A DNA stretch of 64,000 bases from Stenotrophomonas maltophilia (GTDB lineage: Bacteria; Pseudomonadota; Gammaproteobacteria; Xanthomonadales; Xanthomonadaceae): NCBI GenBank assembly GCA_002435595.1, contig DJBL01000124.1, forward strand, positions 33,635 to 97,634, given 5' to 3'. A model generated the notes under the pieces. It was given only the letters and a program-made list of their open reading frames with translations, searched no databases and was not told the origin of the DNA. A program made the position numbers and the translations under genes. Shown in pieces: positions 29,301-38,298 of the stretch (its first letter is position 1; each line of letters begins with the position of its first letter).

Positions 29301-29708
29301 TCAGAGGGCGTCGATATCCCCCAGTGCCCGGATCAACCGACGTGCGCGCTTGTCCGGGCGATGCTCGGGCGGCTGGTAGCCGTTGGCCGCCGCGGCGCGC
29401 TGCGCACGTCGTTCGGCACGCCGCGCCCGCGATGCCTCGCTTTCCTCGTACAGCTGCTGCGCCACCGGGGCCGGCCCGCGCATCTCGCTCAGGCTGCGGA
29501 CCTGCACGTCGTAGGTTTCATCACCGCGACTGATCTGCAGCTGCTCGCCAACGCGCACCGCGCGCGAGGATTTGGGCCGCTGCCCGGCCACGTCCACCTT
29601 GCCCGTCTCCACCGCCTGCTTGGCCAGGCTGCGGGTACGGTAGAAGCGTGCGGCCCACAGCCACACATCCAGTCGCACGCTGGCGACCACCGGTTCTGCT
29701 TCAGTCAT
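29301..29708 (-). CDS. hslR: S4-domain heat-shock protein Hsp15 (ribosome-associated)
   Basis: 135 residues, close to the 133 of E. coli HslR. The S4 RNA-binding fold is at the N-terminus: VRLDVWLWAARFYRTRSLAKQAVETGKVDVAGQ. The tail is strongly basic (RARRAERRAQR, RPDKRARRLIRAL). Hsp15 binds 50S subunits that carry a stranded peptidyl-tRNA and helps recycle them. It overlaps the upstream lipoprotein gene by 8 bases, so the pair is co-transcribed. Confidence 0.92.
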   Translation of the reverse strand: MTEAEPVVASVRLDVWLWAARFYRTRSLAKQAVETGKVDVAGQRPKSSRAVRVGEQLQISRGDETYDVQVRSLSEMRGPAPVAQQLYEESEASRARRAERRAQRAAAANGYQPPEHRPDKRARRLIRALGDIDAL

Positions 29709-29949
29709 GCTGCTTGCCCAGCTCCACGGCGTTGGCCGGTCGTTTGTTCAGGGGGTGGGCCGCGTCCGGGTTGCCACGGCATCCGGTGCCGCCGATCAGG
29801 GCCGGCACGCCGGCGTCCAGATCGCGGCGCTGGCTGCCCACCTGGCACTCCGGTCGGTCCATCGGCCGCACCTGGGCATCGTCCAGGCGCTGTCCACTGG
29901 AACATGCGGCCAGCGTGGCCACTATCAAGGGCGCCACAAGCCTACCCAT
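29701..29949 (-). CDS. Small predicted lipoprotein
   Basis: About 82 residues from ATG 29949; an in-frame ATG at 29985 adds 12 mostly basic residues and is possible, since neither has a good ribosome site. The lipoprotein signal is MGRLVAPLIVATLAAC followed by SSGQ. The mature part has two further cysteines (ECQVGS, TGCRG) and no known domain. It is the first gene of a two-gene unit with hslR and divergent from the MATE gene. Confidence 0.6.
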   Translation of the reverse strand: MGRLVAPLIVATLAACSSGQRLDDAQVRPMDRPECQVGSQRRDLDAGVPALIGGTGCRGNPDAAHPLNKRPANAVELGKQHD

Positions 29950-30049
29950 ACTGCGCCGCTGGCGCTGCCTGATCGAACGTTGCATCGCGATACCCCGCTG
30001 ACGGGCTTGGTGCTAGTGTGCCGCTCTCCACGCCTGATCTCCAGAGCAC

Positions 30050-31540
30050 ATGGCCAAAGCGCCGCTTGACCTGACCACCGGCCCGATCGGGCGCAACCTG
30101 TTTCTGTTCGCGTTGCCGATCCTGGCGGGCAACATCGCCCAGTCGCTGAACGGGTCGGTGAATGCGATCTGGGTCGGCCGGTTTCTCGGCGAGGCCGCGC
30201 TGACCGCCACGGCCAACGCCAACAACATCATGTTCTTCATGATCGGCTCGGTGTTCGGCATCGGCATGGCCGCTACCATCCTGATCGGCCAGGCGATGGG
30301 CGCGCGCGACATCGGGCAGGCGCGGCGGGTGATGGGGACCAGCGCCACCTTTTTCATCGGCTTGTCGGTGGTGATCGCCATCGCCGGCTGGTGGCTGGCG
30401 CACCCGCTGCTGGCGGCCATGGGCACGCCGGTGGAGTCGCTGGCGATGGCCGAGGCCTACCTGCGCATCATCTTCCTGGCCATGCCCACGCTGTATGCGT
30501 TCGCGTTCCTGAGCTCGGCCCTGCGCGGCGTGGGGGATTCACGCACGCCGTTCCGCTTCCTGCTGCTGTCGGTGGTGCTGGATATCGGCTTCAACCCGCT
30601 GCTGATCTTCGGCATCGGCCCGTTCCCGCAACTGGGCATCGCCGGCGCGGCCTGGGCCACGTTGATCGCGCAGACGCTGTCGCTGGCGGGCCTGCTCTGG
30701 TACATGCGCAACAAGCGGCACGTGCTGTGGCTGGGGCGCAAGGACATGGCGCTGTTCCGGATCGACCCCACCATCCTGCGGGCACTGGTGGTCAAGGGCG
30801 TGCCCATGGGCCTGCAGATGGTGCTGATCTCGCTGTCGGTGATCATGATGATGACCATGGTCAACAGCTACGGCACCGCCACCGCGGCCGCCTACGGTGC
30901 ATCGCTGCAGTTGTGGACTTACCTGCAGATGCCGGCGATGGCCATCGGTGCGGCCTGCTCCTCGATGGCCGCGCAGAATGTCGGCGCCCAGCGCTGGGAC
31001 CGCGTGCGCGGCACCGCGCGCAGCGGCGTTCTGTACAACTTCCTGCTCACCGGCGCGCTGACCCTGCCGCTGGTACTGTTCGACCGCTACAGCCTGGCCC
31101 TGTTCCTGCCCAGCGGCAGCGATGCGCTGGAGGTGGCACGCCACCTCAACCACATCGCGATCTGGTCGTTCCTGTTCTTCGGCGTGAACTTCGTGATTTC
31201 CGGCGTGGTGCGCTCGACCGGCGCGGTGATCCCGCCGCTGCTGATCCTGGCCGTGTCGCTGTGGGGCATCCGCGTGCCCTTCGCCGAGCTGCTGCAGGAC
31301 CACTGGGGGGCCGATGCGGTGTGGTGGAGTTTCCCGGTCAGCTCGTTCTGCGCGATGTTGATGTCGCTGGGGTATTACCGCTGGGGCGGCTGGCGCAAGG
31401 CGCGCATGCTGCCCACCCATCGCGAGGAGCTGGCGGCCCCGGCCGAGGTGCCGTCCATGCCGCCCTCACCGGTGGCCGACCTGGACCCGGAAGCACCGGC
31501 AACGGCCGCACCGCCGCCCGTACCGACCCGCGCCGGCTAG
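30050..31540 (+). CDS. MATE-family multidrug/sodium antiporter
   Basis: 496 residues with twelve predicted membrane helices in two homologous halves. The N-terminal half starts PIGRNLFLFALPILAGNIAQSLNGSVNAIWVGRFLG and carries the MATE pattern ALRGVGDSRTPF; the second half starts VKGVPMGLQMVLISLSVIMMM. It would extrude cationic drugs or metabolites using Na+ or H+. The last ~45 residues form a Pro/Ala-rich cytosolic tail. Its stop overlaps that of the convergent small gene by 4 bases. Confidence 0.92.
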   Translation: MAKAPLDLTTGPIGRNLFLFALPILAGNIAQSLNGSVNAIWVGRFLGEAALTATANANNIMFFMIGSVFGIGMAATILIGQAMGARDIGQARRVMGTSATFFIGLSVVIAIAGWWLAHPLLAAMGTPVESLAMAEAYLRIIFLAMPTLYAFAFLSSALRGVGDSRTPFRFLLLSVVLDIGFNPLLIFGIGPFPQLGIAGAAWATLIAQTLSLAGLLWYMRNKRHVLWLGRKDMALFRIDPTILRALVVKGVPMGLQMVLISLSVIMMMTMVNSYGTATAAAYGASLQLWTYLQMPAMAIGAACSSMAAQNVGAQRWDRVRGTARSGVLYNFLLTGALTLPLVLFDRYSLALFLPSGSDALEVARHLNHIAIWSFLFFGVNFVISGVVRSTGAVIPPLLILAVSLWGIRVPFAELLQDHWGADAVWWSFPVSSFCAMLMSLGYYRWGGWRKARMLPTHREELAAPAEVPSMPPSPVADLDPEAPATAAPPPVPTRAG

Positions 31541-31905
31541 CTGGCGCTGGCGTCGCGGATCTCGCGCCACGCCGGCAACCGGTAGCGCTGCTGCTGCCAG
31601 CGCATCAGCAGCGCCATCGCGCCACCGAACAGCACGCCGGCCACGCAGGCACCGCCCAGCACGGCAGCAGCCGGCAGCAGGGTGCTGCGCGCCAACAGCA
31701 GCCACATCAAACCGCCCCATCCCAACGCGAACAGCGCGCCCATCAGCACGGCATTGGCGAGGAAGCCGGCCAGCACCGGCGGCGGCACCGCCAGGCCCGT
31801 GCGCCACAGCAGCCGGTACACCAGCGGCGCCTGCATCGGCGTGGGGACGCCGGCGGCCTGCATGACCTGCAGCGCGGCGCGGATTGAACGGGGATAGCGT
31901 TGCAT
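31537..31905 (-). CDS. Small two-helix membrane protein, DUF6404-like
   Basis: 122 residues. A short cytosolic helix (RSIRAALQVMQAAGVPTPMQAPLVYRLLWRTGLAVPPP) is followed by two membrane helices (LANAVLMGALFALGWGGLMWLLL and LPAAAVLGGACVAGVLFGGAMALLM) and a basic C-terminus. The arrangement resembles DUF6404, a family without assigned function. It is convergent with the MATE gene and shares 4 bases with it at the 3' end. Confidence 0.7.
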   Translation of the reverse strand: MQRYPRSIRAALQVMQAAGVPTPMQAPLVYRLLWRTGLAVPPPVLAGFLANAVLMGALFALGWGGLMWLLLARSTLLPAAAVLGGACVAGVLFGGAMALLMRWQQQRYRLPAWREIRDASAS

Positions 31906-31974
31906 GTTTTTCCTTGGACCGACGCAGGGCAGCGACAGGTTGGTGCGCGGCTCGGACCTCCAGGCCGTGAACGC

Positions 31975-32002
31975 AGAACGGCCACCCGAAGGTGGCCGTT
32001 CT
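31975..32002 (-). terminator. Hairpin after rplS
   Basis: A 12-bp perfect stem AGAACGGCCACC/GGTGGCCGTTCT with loop CGAA, 33 bases beyond the rplS stop. No strong T run follows on the minus strand, but the position fits the end of the rpsP operon. Confidence 0.6.
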
Positions 32003-32034
32003 GGTACCGCGACAACCGAAGTCGTCGGCGGGAA

Positions 32035-32439
32035 TTACTGGGCCTTGGCAGCCAGGCGGGCAGCCTTGGCCTGCGCAGCGGCAGCCAGATCTTCCTTGAT
32101 GCGGGCAGCCTTGCCTTCCAGGCCACGCAGGTAGTACAGCTTGCCGGCGCGGACCTTACCACGACGCTTCACTTCGACCGAGTCGATGATGGCGCTGTGG
32201 GTCTGGAAGACGCGCTCGACGCCGTAGCCGTGCGAGATCTTGCGCACGGTGAAGGCGGAGTTCAGGCCGGCGTTCTTGGTGCCGATCACGACGCCTTCGT
32301 AAGCCTGGACGCGCTCACGGTTGCCTTCCTTGACCTTCACGTTGACCACGACGGTGTCACCCTGGCTGAACTTCGGCAGCTCGCGGGTGATCTGGGCGGA
32401 TTCGAAGTCCGAGAGGATGGATTTGTTCAGCTTGCTCAT
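32035..32439 (-). CDS. rplS: 50S ribosomal protein L19
   Basis: 134 residues: MSKLNKSILSDFESAQITREL..., FSQGDTVVVNVKVKEGNRERVQAYEGVVI, and KRRGKVRAGKLYYLRGLEGKAARIKED are L19 landmarks. It sits at the 30S-50S interface. The last ~15 residues are an Ala/Lys extension. It is the fourth gene of the rpsP-rimM-trmD-rplS operon. The 154-base gap before it contains a GTAGG/CCTAC hairpin (near 32522-32535) next to a run of six T, possibly an internal control or processing element. Confidence 0.98.
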   Translation of the reverse strand: MSKLNKSILSDFESAQITRELPKFSQGDTVVVNVKVKEGNRERVQAYEGVVIGTKNAGLNSAFTVRKISHGYGVERVFQTHSAIIDSVEVKRRGKVRAGKLYYLRGLEGKAARIKEDLAAAAQAKAARLAAKAQ

Positions 32440-32593
32440 GGGTGCACCGATAGTGTTCGGGTGGTCGTGTCGTTCGACAACGTGGGCTCATGCAGTCACC
32501 GGACTGTGCTGCACGTTTTTTGTAGGGATTCCTACCACCAGGCCAAAAAGGCCGATGGCAATCCCGAATTGTAAACAAGATCCCGCCCCCGCG

Positions 32594-33352
32594 CTAGGGG
32601 GTCGGATCCTTGGCCGAGGCCTGCCGTGCCTGCTCCAGCAGGAGGCGGTCGGCCTTGGACAACCGGCTTTCGTCGAGCAGGTCCGGCCGCCGCAGCGCGG
32701 TGCGCAGCAGCGACTGCTGCCGACGCCAGCGCGCGATGGCGGCATGGTTGCCCGAACGCAGCACGTCGGGGACCGCGCCCCATTCATGCTGGGCCGGATG
32801 GCTGTAGTGCGGGCAGTCCAACAGCCCCTGCGGGCCCTCGAAACTGTCCTGGGCGGCCGATTCGGCATCGCCCAGGGCGCCCTCCTGCAGCCGGGTCACC
32901 GCATCGACGATCACCGCCGCGCCCAGCTCGCCGCCGGACAGGACGTAATCCCCGATGGAAATCTCCTCGCTGACCTCGGCATCCAGGAACCGCTCATCGA
33001 TGCCTTCATAACGCCCGCAGAGCAGGATCATGCGCGGCAGCGCGGCCAGTTCACGGACCTTGGCCTGGGTCAGCGGCGTGCCCTGCGGGCTGAGGTAGAT
33101 CACCGGCGCAGGCGCCGGGTCGGCTGCCCTGGCCGCGGCCAGGCAGGCGCGCAGCGGCTCGATCAGCATCACCATGCCCGGGCCACCGCCGAACGGACGG
33201 TCGTCCACCCGGCGATAGTTGCCTTCGGCATAGTCACGCGGATTCCAGCCGTGCAGCTCGAGCAGGCCGCGTTCAGCGGCACGGCCGACCACGCCCAGCG
33301 CGGCCGACTGCGCCATGAACTCGGGGAACAAGGTGACCACGTCGATACGCAT
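32594..33352 (-). CDS. trmD: tRNA (guanine37-N1)-methyltransferase
   Basis: 252 residues. TrmD methylates G37 next to the anticodon and prevents +1 frameshifting. The SPOUT trefoil-knot motifs are visible: VIYLSPQGTPLTQ, ILLCGRYEGIDERF and EISIGDYVLSGGE, with the family start MRIDVVTLFPEF. The C-terminal part carries the catalytic loop DSFEG and the tRNA-binding helices. It follows rimM by 5 bases. Confidence 0.98.
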   Translation of the reverse strand: MRIDVVTLFPEFMAQSAALGVVGRAAERGLLELHGWNPRDYAEGNYRRVDDRPFGGGPGMVMLIEPLRACLAAARAADPAPAPVIYLSPQGTPLTQAKVRELAALPRMILLCGRYEGIDERFLDAEVSEEISIGDYVLSGGELGAAVIVDAVTRLQEGALGDAESAAQDSFEGPQGLLDCPHYSHPAQHEWGAVPDVLRSGNHAAIARWRRQQSLLRTALRRPDLLDESRLSKADRLLLEQARQASAKDPTP

Positions 33353-33357
33353 CCGGG

Positions 33358-33870
33358 TTAGAACTCCGGATCCCAGTCGACCACGATCAGGTTGGCCTCG
33401 AAATCCACCGACACCACGAATTCGGGTTGCACGAACGGAATCATCCGTTCACGGTCGCCCTGCACCACCAGCACGTCGTTGGAGCCGGTCGAGAACAGGT
33501 GCGAGGCCCGCCCCAGTTCGACGCCGTCAACGGTACGCACCTGCAACCCTTCCAGGTCGACCCAGTAATACTCGTCGGCCTTCGGTGGCGGCAGCGCGCT
33601 GCGCGGTACATACACTTCGGTTCCGTACATCGACTCGACCACATCGCGGTCGGTGATGCCGGGAAACACCGCGACCAGATGCTTGCCGGACTGACGTCCG
33701 CGTGCCCCGGTCAGGGTGCTCTCCTGGCCTGCGGGCGTGCGCAGGATCCAGGGCTGATAGTTGAAAATGGCGGTACGCGGCTCGGTCCAGGACTCGAGCT
33801 TGATCTCGCCTCGCACACCAAAAGCGCCGACAATCCTGCCCAGCAGGATCCGGCGCTCGGTATCTTTCAT
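33358..33870 (-). CDS. rimM: 16S rRNA processing protein RimM
   Basis: 170 residues. The N-terminal RimM domain begins RRILLGRIVGAFGVRGEIKLES and the C-terminal PRC barrel includes DEYYWVDLEGLQVRTVDGVELG and LVVQGDRERMIPFVQPEFV. RimM binds S19 and assists maturation of the 30S head. It is second in the operon, 43 bases after rpsP, with a GC hairpin in the gap. Confidence 0.97.
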   Translation of the reverse strand: MKDTERRILLGRIVGAFGVRGEIKLESWTEPRTAIFNYQPWILRTPAGQESTLTGARGRQSGKHLVAVFPGITDRDVVESMYGTEVYVPRSALPPPKADEYYWVDLEGLQVRTVDGVELGRASHLFSTGSNDVLVVQGDRERMIPFVQPEFVVSVDFEANLIVVDWDPEF

Positions 33871-33885
33871 CTGAATAGACCGGAC

Positions 33886-33906
33886 GGGCCGCGCCAGGCG
33901 CGGCCC
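33886..33906 (-). promoter_or_regulatory. Hairpin in the rpsP-rimM gap
   Basis: A 9-bp perfect stem GGGCCGCGC/GCGCGGCCC around a 3-base loop, beginning 7 bases after the rpsP stop. With no T run it is more likely an attenuating or mRNA-protecting structure that lowers rimM/trmD output relative to S16, as seen for this operon in E. coli. Confidence 0.5.
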
Positions 33907-33913
33907 TTCAGGA

Positions 33914-34174
33914 TCAGGCCGCGGAGGCCTGGGCCTTGGTCGCTTCCTTGTACAGGTTGCGAACCTTGTCGGTCATCTGGGCGCCGTTGGCAACCCACTT
34001 GTCGACCAGCGGCAGGTCCAGCACGATGCGCGATTCCGCACCCTGGGCAACCGGGTTGTAGTAACCGACGCGCTCGATGTTGCGGCCATCACGGGCGCTG
34101 CGCGAGTCGGTCACGATGATGTGGTAGAACGGACGCTTCTTGGCGCCGCCGCGGGTCAGTCGAATCTTGACCAT
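33914..34174 (-). CDS. rpsP: 30S ribosomal protein S16
   Basis: 86 residues with the S16 landmarks MVKIRLTRGGAKKRPFYHIIV and SARDGRNIERVGYYNP. It is essential for 30S assembly. It is first in the operon with rimM, trmD and rplS and is preceded by a near-consensus promoter. Confidence 0.98.
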   Translation of the reverse strand: MVKIRLTRGGAKKRPFYHIIVTDSRSARDGRNIERVGYYNPVAQGAESRIVLDLPLVDKWVANGAQMTDKVRNLYKEATKAQASAA

Positions 34175-34225
34175 GGTGTTGTTTCCTCAATTGCCCAGTC
34201 GCCAGGATGGCGCGGTAAGCCGGCG

Positions 34226-34254
34226 ATTATAGCGGCCGGCTGCGGTCATTCCAA
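34226..34254 (-). promoter_or_regulatory. Sigma-70 promoter of the rpsP operon
   Basis: On the minus strand TTGGAA (34254-34249), a 17-base spacer and TATAAT (34231-34226). The -10 is a perfect consensus and the spacing is ideal. The transcript would start about 45 bases before the rpsP ATG. Confidence 0.8.
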
Positions 34255-34285
34255 GTCTGCAACGGCAGGCGAACCTGAACAGGGC

Positions 34286-35092
34286 CTACGCTGCGGCTCC
34301 CTGCCCGCCCACCGGCTGCCAGGGCACCGTCTCCAGGATGCCCCGGGAACGCTGGCAGAACGCTTCGGACGCGGCGAAGGCCTGCCCGTCGATCCCGGCG
34401 ATCGGCCACACCCCGGCCGAGTTGCAGGCGATCGCGCCATCGAAATCGCCCAGCTCGGCCAGCTTCACCGGACGCACCTGCTGGAGGGTCGCGGCGAAGC
34501 CGGCCTGCAGCAGGCGCTCCTGCGTGCCACGCAGGGCCGGGGCCTGCGGCCACACGATCTGCTGGCCGCGCTGGAAGGCGATGTTCCAGGTGGTGCCCTC
34601 GCCAATCAGGCCGTGGTCGCTGACGAACAGGGCATCGTCGAAGCCGTCCTGCAGCGCGCGGCGGCGGTGCTCGAACAGCGGGAAGGTGCCGACGTGCTTG
34701 AACTGCGGCAGATCACGCTGGTACACCACCGAACGCAGTCGCCGTGCGTCGGCCGGCATGTGTACCGGCGCACCCACCGCCACCAGCACGTCCACCGCGA
34801 CCGGACGCAGTGGCCGGCGGAAATCGAACCGGCGCGAAAACACCGTGACCCGCAGCGAGGCATCGGCAAGGGTCATGGACTGCAGCGCGTGCTGCATCCA
34901 TGCCCGGACCTGGGCCAGGTCCAGCGCACTGTCGAACAGCGCCTCGGTGCCCTGGCGCAGCCGGTCCAGGTGCAGGTCCAGCCCCTGCACCGCCCCGCCA
35001 CGCACCTGCAGCGAGGTGAAGTGGCCGTAATTGGGCAGCGCACCGGCCAGGTCCTGGGCGCTGGCACGCTGGCCGTTGCAGTACAGCCTCAT
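34286..35092 (-). CDS. pabC: Class IV aminotransferase family, likely 4-amino-4-deoxychorismate lyase
   Basis: 268 residues from ATG 35092, which overlaps the previous stop (ATGA). The fold-type IV PLP enzyme features are YGHFTSLQVRGGAVQGLDLHLDRL at the N-terminus, the likely PLP lysine in LPQFKHVGTF, and IGEGTTWNIAF, which binds the cofactor phosphate. PabC releases 4-aminobenzoate from aminodeoxychorismate for folate. Family IV also includes D-amino acid transaminases; the short length and the VRGGxVxxLxxHLxRL start favour the PabC branch but do not prove it. It is co-transcribed with the nitronate monooxygenase gene. Confidence 0.75.
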   Translation of the reverse strand: MRLYCNGQRASAQDLAGALPNYGHFTSLQVRGGAVQGLDLHLDRLRQGTEALFDSALDLAQVRAWMQHALQSMTLADASLRVTVFSRRFDFRRPLRPVAVDVLVAVGAPVHMPADARRLRSVVYQRDLPQFKHVGTFPLFEHRRRALQDGFDDALFVSDHGLIGEGTTWNIAFQRGQQIVWPQAPALRGTQERLLQAGFAATLQQVRPVKLAELGDFDGAIACNSAGVWPIAGIDGQAFAASEAFCQRSRGILETVPWQPVGGQGAAA

Positions 35093-36165
35093 CCGAGCAG
35101 TGCCCGGGCGTCGGACCACATCTGCCGCAGCACCTCGGCCGCCGGACGCGCCGGCGCCATCCACGCCGACTGCCCGGCCCAGGCCTGCATCGCATCGATG
35201 TTGCTGTCCCGGCCCGCCTGCGCCCGCATCGGCGCGGTCAACCCGCGCTGCACCGGGTACGGCTGCGGCGAGGGCGCCTGCGCTGCCGCCGCCGCACGTA
35301 CATAGGCGGTGGCCAGGCCACGGCCGAGGCGGCCACTGAAGGCGCGCGTCGGCCAGGTGTCTTCCGGCTCGGCCTCGGCCAGCGCCTGCGACCAGGCCGG
35401 ATCCACGCTGCACTCGGGGGTGCGCAGGAAGGCGGTGCCCACCTGCACCGCGCTGGCGCCCAGCGTGAGTGCCGCGGCGATGCCGCGACCGTCGGCGATG
35501 CCGCCGGCGGCGATCACCGGGATGTCCAGGTGATCGGCCAGCCGCGGCAGCAGGGCGAACAGGCCGACCAACTGCTGTTCGGCCGCGTCCGGATCGAATG
35601 CACCGCGATGGCCACCGGCCTCGAAGCCCTGCGCAACCACCGCGTCGGCGCCGGCGGCCTGCGCCTGACGTGCTTCGGACAGGGTCGTGGCGCAGGCCAT
35701 CCAGGCGATGCCCAGGTCTTTCAGGCGCTGCACCTGCGCGGCGGAGAGCACGCCCATGATGGTCGAGGCCACCGCCGGCCGCGCGGCGATCAGCGCATCG
35801 AACTGCGCATCGAAATCGGCCGGCCCGGCGTCGCCGGCGCTGGCCTGCACCTGCGGCCCCCAGTCCGCCAGGAAGCGGCGCGTGGCCGCCTCGGCGTCGG
35901 CATCGCGGCGTGGCAGCGGATCGGGCACCCACAGGTTGACCTGCGCCGGCCCGCTGGACTGCGCGCGGAAGTCGTTCATCCACGCCACGATGTCCTGCGG
36001 CTGGGACAGGACCGCGCCCATGGCGCCCATGCTGCCGGCATTGGCCAGTGCGGCCGACAACGGCACCGGGCAGGCGCCGGCCATCGGCGCGAGCAGGATC
36101 GGGGCCTGCAAGGCAAAACGCCGACAAAAACTGTCGGCGCGTTCGAGGATCGGCGAAGGACTCAC
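35089..36165 (-). CDS. Nitronate monooxygenase family FMN protein
   Basis: 358 residues from GTG 36165 (AGGTG 8-9 bases upstream); the frame is open 45 bases further. It is a TIM-barrel FMN enzyme of the 2-nitropropane dioxygenase family: APILLAPMAGACPVPLSAAL at the start, QGFEAGGHRG with the catalytic His, and IPVIAAGGIADGRGIAAAL plus GTAFLRTPE for phosphate binding. Such enzymes detoxify nitronates. The C-terminal region is ordinary for class I. It is first in a two-gene unit with pabC. Confidence 0.88.
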   Translation of the reverse strand: MSPSPILERADSFCRRFALQAPILLAPMAGACPVPLSAALANAGSMGAMGAVLSQPQDIVAWMNDFRAQSSGPAQVNLWVPDPLPRRDADAEAATRRFLADWGPQVQASAGDAGPADFDAQFDALIAARPAVASTIMGVLSAAQVQRLKDLGIAWMACATTLSEARQAQAAGADAVVAQGFEAGGHRGAFDPDAAEQQLVGLFALLPRLADHLDIPVIAAGGIADGRGIAAALTLGASAVQVGTAFLRTPECSVDPAWSQALAEAEPEDTWPTRAFSGRLGRGLATAYVRAAAAAQAPSPQPYPVQRGLTAPMRAQAGRDSNIDAMQAWAGQSAWMAPARPAAEVLRQMWSDARALLG

Positions 36166-36241
36166 GTTCGGCGCACCTGTAGGGTCAGACCCGGCCAGCA
36201 TACGCCGCACCGCCCTGCCCCGACATGCACGCCCGCTGGAT

Positions 36242-36676
36242 TCAGCGGGCCGACACCGCGTAGGTGCGGACCAGCTGGCTGTCCATTTCCTCGTTGAACT
36301 TGAAGCTTACGTAGCGGGCATCGTCGGCGGCGAATTCTTCCTCGGCCACGGCACGACCGATCTCGGTGCCCTCGCCGTCCAGCGCGCGCGCCACCAGCTT
36401 GCCCTTGAAGGCCTTGTCGGCGACCACGTATACCGCCGCGTCCTTGGAGCCCACGCCCCGGCTCTTGCCCAGGGTCACGGTCAGCCCGCGCGCGGCCAGG
36501 CCCGGGTCGGCCTGCAGGGTCACGTTCATGCGCTTGTCCACGCCCTCACCCAACCCGGCGACGAAATCGGCGGCGGTGCCGCTGATCGCACTGCCGGCCT
36601 TCTGCGACATCGAGGTGTCGTCCTTGCAAGCGGTCAGCGCCAGGACCAGCGCCACCACCACGATCGATTTGTTCAT
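36242..36676 (-). CDS. Predicted lipoprotein of unknown function
   Basis: 144 residues from ATG 36676, which has AAGGA 7 bases upstream; the ATG at 36682 would sit directly on that site. The signal is MNKSIVVVALVLALTAC followed by KDDTS. The mature domain has a short helix (ISGTAADFVAGLGEGVDKR) and then beta-rich sequence (MNVTLQADPGLAARGLTVTLGKSRG, AAVYVVADKAFKGKLVARALD), which suggests a small beta-sandwich. I do not recognise the family. Confidence 0.75.
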   Translation of the reverse strand: MNKSIVVVALVLALTACKDDTSMSQKAGSAISGTAADFVAGLGEGVDKRMNVTLQADPGLAARGLTVTLGKSRGVGSKDAAVYVVADKAFKGKLVARALDGEGTEIGRAVAEEEFAADDARYVSFKFNEEMDSQLVRTYAVSAR

Positions 36677-36787
36677 GGACATTCCTTGTTGAATCAGATG
36701 ACGGGCGCTTGTGCGCCCGGCGCCAGGTATGGCAACAGCAACGTGCAACCTACGGTGCGGCGGGCCATGTGCCAGCCGCAGCGGGGC

Positions 36788-38167
36788 TCAGCGGAACGGC
36801 AGGCCGCCGCGGCCGCCCATCGCCCCCATCATGCCCTTCATGCTGCGCATCATGCCCTTCATGCCGCCGCCGGCCATCTTGCTCATCATCTTTTCCATCT
36901 GCTGGAACTGCTTCATGAGCTTGTTGACGTCGGCCGGGGTGAGCCCGGAACCGCGCGCGATGCGGGCACGGCGCGAGCCGTTGAGCAGGCCCGGGTTGCG
37001 GCGTTCCTTCTTGGTCATCGAGTTGATGATGGCGATCATGCGCGGCACTTCCTTGCCCTGGCTGACCTGCTGCTTGAGGTGCTCGGGGATGTTGCCCAGG
37101 CCCGGCAGCTTGTCCATCAGGCCGCCGATGCCGCCCATGTTCTGCATCTGCTCAAGCTGGTCGCGCATGTCGTTCAGATCGAACTTCTTGCCCTTGGCGA
37201 CCTTTTCGGCCAGCTTCTGGGCCTTGTCCTTGTCCACCTGCTGCTCGACCTGCTCCACCAGCGACAGCACGTCGCCCATGTCCAGGATGCGGCTGGCGAT
37301 ACGGTCGGGATGGAACACATCCAGGCCGTCGGGCTTTTCGCTGACGCCGACGAACTTGATCGGCTTGCCGGTGATGTAGCGCACGCTCAGCGCGGCACCG
37401 CCACGGGCGTCGCCGTCGGTCTTGGTCAGCACCACGCCGGTCAGCGGCAGTGCCTCGCCGAAGGCCTTGGCGGTGTTGGCCGCGTCCTGGCCGGTCATGG
37501 CATCGACCACGAACAGGGTTTCAGCCGGGTTGACCGCGGCGTGCAGCGCCTTGATCTCGGCCATCATCGCTTCGTCGATGGCCAGGCGGCCGGCGGTATC
37601 GACGATCAGCACGTCCACGAAGGACTTGCGCGCATCGTCGATGGCCGCGCGCACGATCGCTTCGGGCTTCTGGTCGGCGCTGGAGGGGAAGAACAGCACG
37701 CCGACCTGGTCGGCCAGGGTCTTGAGCTGCTCGATCGCGGCCGGACGGTAGACGTCGGCCGACACCACCATCACCTTTTTCTTGCGCTTTTCCTTCAGGT
37801 GCTTGGCAAGCTTGCCCACCGTGGTGGTCTTGCCCGCACCCTGCAGGCCGGCCATCAGGATGATCGCCGGGGCCGGTACGTTGAGATTGAGGTCCGAGGC
37901 GGCCGAGCCCATCACCGTGGTCAGCTCGTCGCGCACGACCTTGATCAGCGCCTGGCCGGGGGTCAGCGACTTGAGCACTTCCTGGCCGACCGCGCGCACC
38001 TTGATGCGCTCGACCAGCGCCTGCACGACCGGCAGGGCGACGTCGGCCTCGAGCAGCGCGATGCGGACTTCGCGGGTGGCCTCGCGGATGTTTTCCTCGG
38101 TGAGGCGACCGCGGCCGCGCAGCCGCTCGATGGTGCCGGAGAGGCGCTGGGTCAGGGACTCGAACAT
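36788..38167 (-). CDS. ffh: Signal recognition particle GTPase Ffh
   Basis: 459 residues from ATG 38167 (MFESLTQRLSGTIERLRGRGRL); the open frame extends upstream but is not coding. Ffh with 4.5S RNA binds signal sequences of membrane proteins and docks them at FtsY. The N-domain is followed by the GTPase: GLQGAGKTTT, DVYRPAA, VDTAGRLAID, TKTDGDARGG and GVSEKPDGL. The methionine-rich M domain ends in MMSKMAGGGMKGMMRSMKG and makes up the last ~160 residues. It is divergent from ypjD, an arrangement shared with E. coli. A TATACT at 38212-38207 is a plausible -10. Confidence 0.98.
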   Translation of the reverse strand: MFESLTQRLSGTIERLRGRGRLTEENIREATREVRIALLEADVALPVVQALVERIKVRAVGQEVLKSLTPGQALIKVVRDELTTVMGSAASDLNLNVPAPAIILMAGLQGAGKTTTVGKLAKHLKEKRKKKVMVVSADVYRPAAIEQLKTLADQVGVLFFPSSADQKPEAIVRAAIDDARKSFVDVLIVDTAGRLAIDEAMMAEIKALHAAVNPAETLFVVDAMTGQDAANTAKAFGEALPLTGVVLTKTDGDARGGAALSVRYITGKPIKFVGVSEKPDGLDVFHPDRIASRILDMGDVLSLVEQVEQQVDKDKAQKLAEKVAKGKKFDLNDMRDQLEQMQNMGGIGGLMDKLPGLGNIPEHLKQQVSQGKEVPRMIAIINSMTKKERRNPGLLNGSRRARIARGSGLTPADVNKLMKQFQQMEKMMSKMAGGGMKGMMRSMKGMMGAMGGRGGLPFR

Positions 38168-38298
38168 GGAGGCAACCTGTTCAGAACGAAAGACAGAGAG
38201 ACGCACAGTATAGCCGGTCCACCAAGCCCCCCGGACCGCACCTGCGGCCCGTGGCCGCAGGCATCGCCAGCACCCCGGGGGTATGCGAAACTGCCACG

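Noticed and set aside
34286..36127. A single 613-residue protein spanning the aminotransferase and nitronate monooxygenase
   Set aside because: The first ~345 codons are a shadow frame of the monooxygenase gene. The aminotransferase starts at 35092, overlapping the monooxygenase stop.
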